Source: Acetobacteraceae bacterium
GTDB lineage: Bacteria; Pseudomonadota; Alphaproteobacteria; Acetobacterales; Acetobacteraceae
DNA length: 7,666 nt
Assembly (NCBI GenBank): GCA_027311485.1
Contig: DAICYU010000188.1
Location: forward strand, 1 to 7,666
Direction of reading: 5' to 3'
The number at the start of each line of letters is the position of its first letter. Position 1 is the first letter of the stretch. Below, in pieces: positions 6,270 to 7,666 of the stretch. The translations under genes were made by a program, and so were the position numbers. The notes beneath the pieces are model-generated. The model saw only the letters and a list, made by a program, of their open reading frames with translations, was not told the origin of the DNA and did no database searches.

Positions 6270-6557
6270 TTTCCTCTCGTCCTATCAAACATGCGCGCGC
6301 CCGTTTGGTCGTCCGGTACGGTCCTGTTGCATGTGACGGCGCACCGACCGGGAAAACACTCATTTCAAAGCAAATTGGCACTTCAGGCGGAATGGCCCGC
6401 GCACGTTACTGCTGGCGGAAAGTTCATCCGCCTGTTCCCGCCGTCGATTTCAGCGAACGGGGCAGCATTGCCGGCAATGTTCATAAACACTAGGCTTTCA
6501 CGTGGATTTGCCGCCCCATGCCCCGCACCGAGGTTTGGGCCTTATTATATTGCCCGC
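6270..6557. promoter_or_regulatory. Non-coding region upstream of the receiver gene, with a 14-bp palindrome and a hairpin
   Basis: There is no convincing gene in these 288 bases. The frame that continues upstream from the receiver gene to an ATG at 6291 gives a peptide without recognisable domains or protein-like composition. Elements seen are a perfect 14-bp palindrome CATTGCCGGCAATG (6466-6479) and a hairpin GGCGGA-N7-TCCGCC (6414-6432). GGCGGAA occurs as a direct repeat at 6387-6393 and 6414-6420. TATTAT (6543-6548) is a -10-like hexamer fifteen bases ahead of the receiver ATG, with no good -35. If that -10 is used, the message would be almost leaderless, which would explain the missing Shine-Dalgarno sequence. 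No hairpin plus T-run follows fliJ, so its transcript may continue into this region. Confidence 0.5.
6466..6479. promoter_or_regulatory. Perfect 14-bp palindrome, candidate operator
   Basis: CATTGCCGGCAATG equals its own reverse complement and has no spacer, so it suits a symmetric dimeric repressor or activator rather than an RNA hairpin, which needs a loop. It lies about 79 bases upstream of the receiver ATG in non-coding DNA. A perfect 14-bp palindrome is expected only about once in 16,000 positions under equal base use, so chance in this short gap is unlikely but possible. The cognate protein is unknown. Confidence 0.4.
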
Positions 6558-6965
6558 ATGAACACGATGATTATGCCCTCTCACACCCGTTCGGCCGAAC
6601 AGAGCGTTGTCCATACCGTGCTGGTGGTGGACGATGAAGTTATGGTGCGAATGCCGATATCGGAATACCTCCGGGATTGCGGTTACACGGTCGTCGAGGC
6701 TTCCGACGCGTCCGAGGCGATTGCGACCATCGACTCCGGCTCCGTCCATGTGGTCTTCAGTGACATCCGCATGCCCGGCAGCATGGATGGTTTCGGGCTC
6801 GCCAAATGGTTACGGGTGCATCACCCTGACATTCCGGTGATCCTGACCTCCGGCTATCACGGTGGGCCGAATGCGCCGGACTCGATCCCCGGGGTCCGCT
6901 TTATCGAGAAACCGTACTCCCAGGCGACGGTCGCCAAGCGGATTTCGGCGCTGCTGCAGGACTGA
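6558..6965 (+). CDS. Stand-alone response regulator receiver-domain protein
   Basis: The product is a single receiver domain of 135 residues with no DNA-binding or enzymatic output domain. After an 18-residue leader, the fold reads VLVVDDE (D25/D26), phospho-acceptor D69 in VVFSDIRMPGSMDG, T97/S98 in ILTSGYHG and K118 in IEKPYSQATV, so all phosphorylation residues are intact. The DIRMPGSMDGFGLAKWL and EKPY style resembles receivers attached to hybrid histidine kinases, suggesting it takes part in a phosphorelay or binds a partner protein. It is not an obvious CpdR, DivK or CheY by signature. I chose ATG 6558 because upstream sequence in frame is not protein-like; ATG codons at 6567 and 6573 are alternatives, and none has a clear ribosome-binding site. 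It follows fliIJ on the same strand after a 288-base gap, so a motility role is possible but unproven. Confidence 0.88.
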   Translation: MNTMIMPSHTRSAEQSVVHTVLVVDDEVMVRMPISEYLRDCGYTVVEASDASEAIATIDSGSVHVVFSDIRMPGSMDGFGLAKWLRVHHPDIPVILTSGYHGGPNAPDSIPGVRFIEKPYSQATVAKRISALLQD

Positions 6966-6995
6966 GCCGCGCTACCCGCAGCGTCGGGGCTTTTT
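6965..6995 (+). terminator. Probable intrinsic terminator after the receiver gene
   Basis: It starts at the last base of the stop codon. AGCC (6965-6968) can pair with GGCT (6988-6991), and GCGCT (6969-6973) with AGCGT (6980-6984, one G-U pair), around a loop ACCCGC with a three-base bulge (CGG). Five T at 6991-6995 follow, the first of which is used in the stem. An alternative inner stem is CCCG/CGGG. The GC-rich stem plus T-run fits a Rho-independent terminator on the plus strand. Confidence 0.6.
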
Positions 6996-7092
6996 CATAA
7001 CGCCATGATTACGCCACTTGGCCGAGCTTTAACGGTATGGCAACAAGGCGGGTAGTACCTGCTTTCAAACCGGAAGCTTAGACCAAGCCCTT
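6996..7092. promoter_or_regulatory. Intergenic leader of the right-edge membrane protein gene
   Basis: This short gap between the terminator and the next ATG probably holds that gene's promoter, but I cannot identify a convincing -35/-10 pair. It contains an imperfect 15-base palindrome GCGGGTAGTACCTGC (7048-7062), with half-sites GGTA and TACC around one central base, which could be an operator. GGAAG at 7072-7076 is about 16 bases from the ATG, too far for a normal ribosome-binding site. Confidence 0.35.
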
Positions 7093-7666
7093 ATGATATC
7101 CCTGTCCTGCCAGGCCGCTCGCCTGGTCCGTTCGACGCGCGGATTGCTGATCCCCGTTGTCAGCCTGTTTCTCCTGTCGTCGGTTATCGCCAGCATCCTG
7201 TACATCGCTGTGCAGTCGCCCATGAAGGACGACATCGCATGGTTGTTGTATGCGGCGCGCCGCATGATGGCCGGACGGGAGCTTTACGTCGATGTGGTCG
7301 AGGTCAACCCGCCGCTGATCATCTGGGTCTCGGCCATTCCTCTGGAAATCGCCCGCTGGCTCGGCATCACCGTCCAGACTGCCGCCATGACGTTCTTCGT
7401 CGCGTTCGTTGTCGGCTGTGCCGGGTGGAGCGCCAGCCTCCTGCGGCGCCAGGGCGGCCTGGTGGCCGAGGCGATGCCGGTCTTTGCCGTTATGAGTACC
7501 GCCCTGCTGGTCCTGCCGGCGGAGGAGCTTGGCCAGCGTGAGCATCTTCTGGTCGCCGCCTTCCTGCCGTACCTGGTGCTGTTCGCGCAGTCCCTGCAAG
7601 GCCGCCGCGCGTCGATCCTGGCCGGTCTGGCCGCTGGCATCATCGCCGGCCTCGGCTGCGCGCTGA
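7093..7666 (+). CDS. Multi-spanning membrane protein, GT-C (family 39-like) glycosyltransferase, N-terminal part
   Basis: The frame starts at ATG 7093 and stays open to the right edge (191 codons, no stop), so the gene is cut by the window. The product begins with a short basic leader, then a hydrophobic segment (about 18-41). A loop follows with DD (46-47) and YAARRMMAGRELYVDVVEV before NPP (72-74), and then further membrane segments (about 74-92, 98-115, 126-143, 152-167 and 175 onward). An acidic pair in the first extracytoplasmic loop followed by a PP motif is the usual layout of GT-C enzymes of the PMT/ArnT type, which transfer sugars from polyprenyl-phosphate donors to lipids, proteins or glycans outside the cytoplasmic membrane. 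A GQREHLL segment (147-153) sits in a later loop. Acceptor and donor cannot be told from this fragment. An in-frame stop at 7030-7032 limits upstream extension and no other ATG is available. Confidence 0.68.
   Translation, partial: MISLSCQAARLVRSTRGLLIPVVSLFLLSSVIASILYIAVQSPMKDDIAWLLYAARRMMAGRELYVDVVEVNPPLIIWVSAIPLEIARWLGITVQTAAMTFFVAFVVGCAGWSASLLRRQGGLVAEAMPVFAVMSTALLVLPAEELGQREHLLVAAFLPYLVLFAQSLQGRRASILAGLAAGIIAGLGCAL

Noticed and set aside
6497..6512. Sigma-54-like promoter TTTCACGTGGATTTGC upstream of the receiver gene
   Set aside because: The downstream TTTGC part looks right, but the essential GG of the -24 element is TC here, so it should not be functional.
6291..6557. 89-codon N-terminal extension of the receiver protein
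   Set aside because: The extension has no recognisable domain and covers the palindrome and hairpin; receiver proteins of this type normally start just before the VLVVDDE strand.
7004..7017. CCATGATTACGCCA resembles the start of the lacZ-alpha region of cloning vectors
   Set aside because: The match covers only about 14 bases and diverges at once on both sides (no polylinker follows), so chance is more likely than vector contamination.
7028..7042. TTAA-N7-GCAA as a CtrA box before the right-edge gene
   Set aside because: Only one half-site is intact and the other has two mismatches of four; not enough for a call.

Overview
The window is GC-rich, densely coding chromosomal DNA from an alphaproteobacterium. 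Three things point there: a full CtrA-type master cell-cycle regulator, the gene order dapF-mtaB-ftsY, and a flagellar fliI-fliJ pair next to ctrA. The composition and the style of the proteins fit a Rhodospirillales/Acetobacteraceae-like organism, but the genus is an inference and I cannot settle it from the sequence. Almost everything here is chromosomal core. I see no insertion sequence, phage gene, CRISPR array, tRNA or rRNA.

Layout. Positions 1-398 (+) hold the C-terminal end of a PqiB/MCE-type envelope lipid-transport protein. It converges on a minus-strand block, read right to left: ctrA (4302-3565), an 83-base gap with an imperfect 29-bp tandem duplication, dapF (3481-2645), mtaB (2648-1419) and ftsY (1419-490). 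The last three genes overlap at their start/stop codons (ATGA, then TGATG), so they look like one translationally coupled operon for diaminopimelate synthesis, tRNA modification and membrane-protein targeting. Divergent from ctrA, across an AT-rich spacer, lie fliI (4417-5826) and fliJ (5826-6269), encoding the flagellar export ATPase and its stalk/chaperone-escort partner, again coupled by TGATG.

A 288-base non-coding stretch with a perfect 14-bp palindrome and a separate hairpin precedes a stand-alone receiver-domain protein (6558-6965). A probable intrinsic terminator follows it. The right end (7093 to the edge) is the N-terminal part of a multi-spanning membrane protein that looks like a GT-C (family 39-like) glycosyltransferase.

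How it fits together: CtrA in this class typically controls flagellar genes, and here it sits head-to-head with two of them over a shared spacer that has only a degenerate CtrA-box-like sequence. The receiver protein beside fliIJ may be a second phospho-signalling element tied to motility, but that rests on position alone. I found no clearly new multi-gene system. The points most worth a second look are the duplicated dapF start region with its short upstream ORF, the control region between ctrA and fliI, and the palindrome ahead of the receiver gene.
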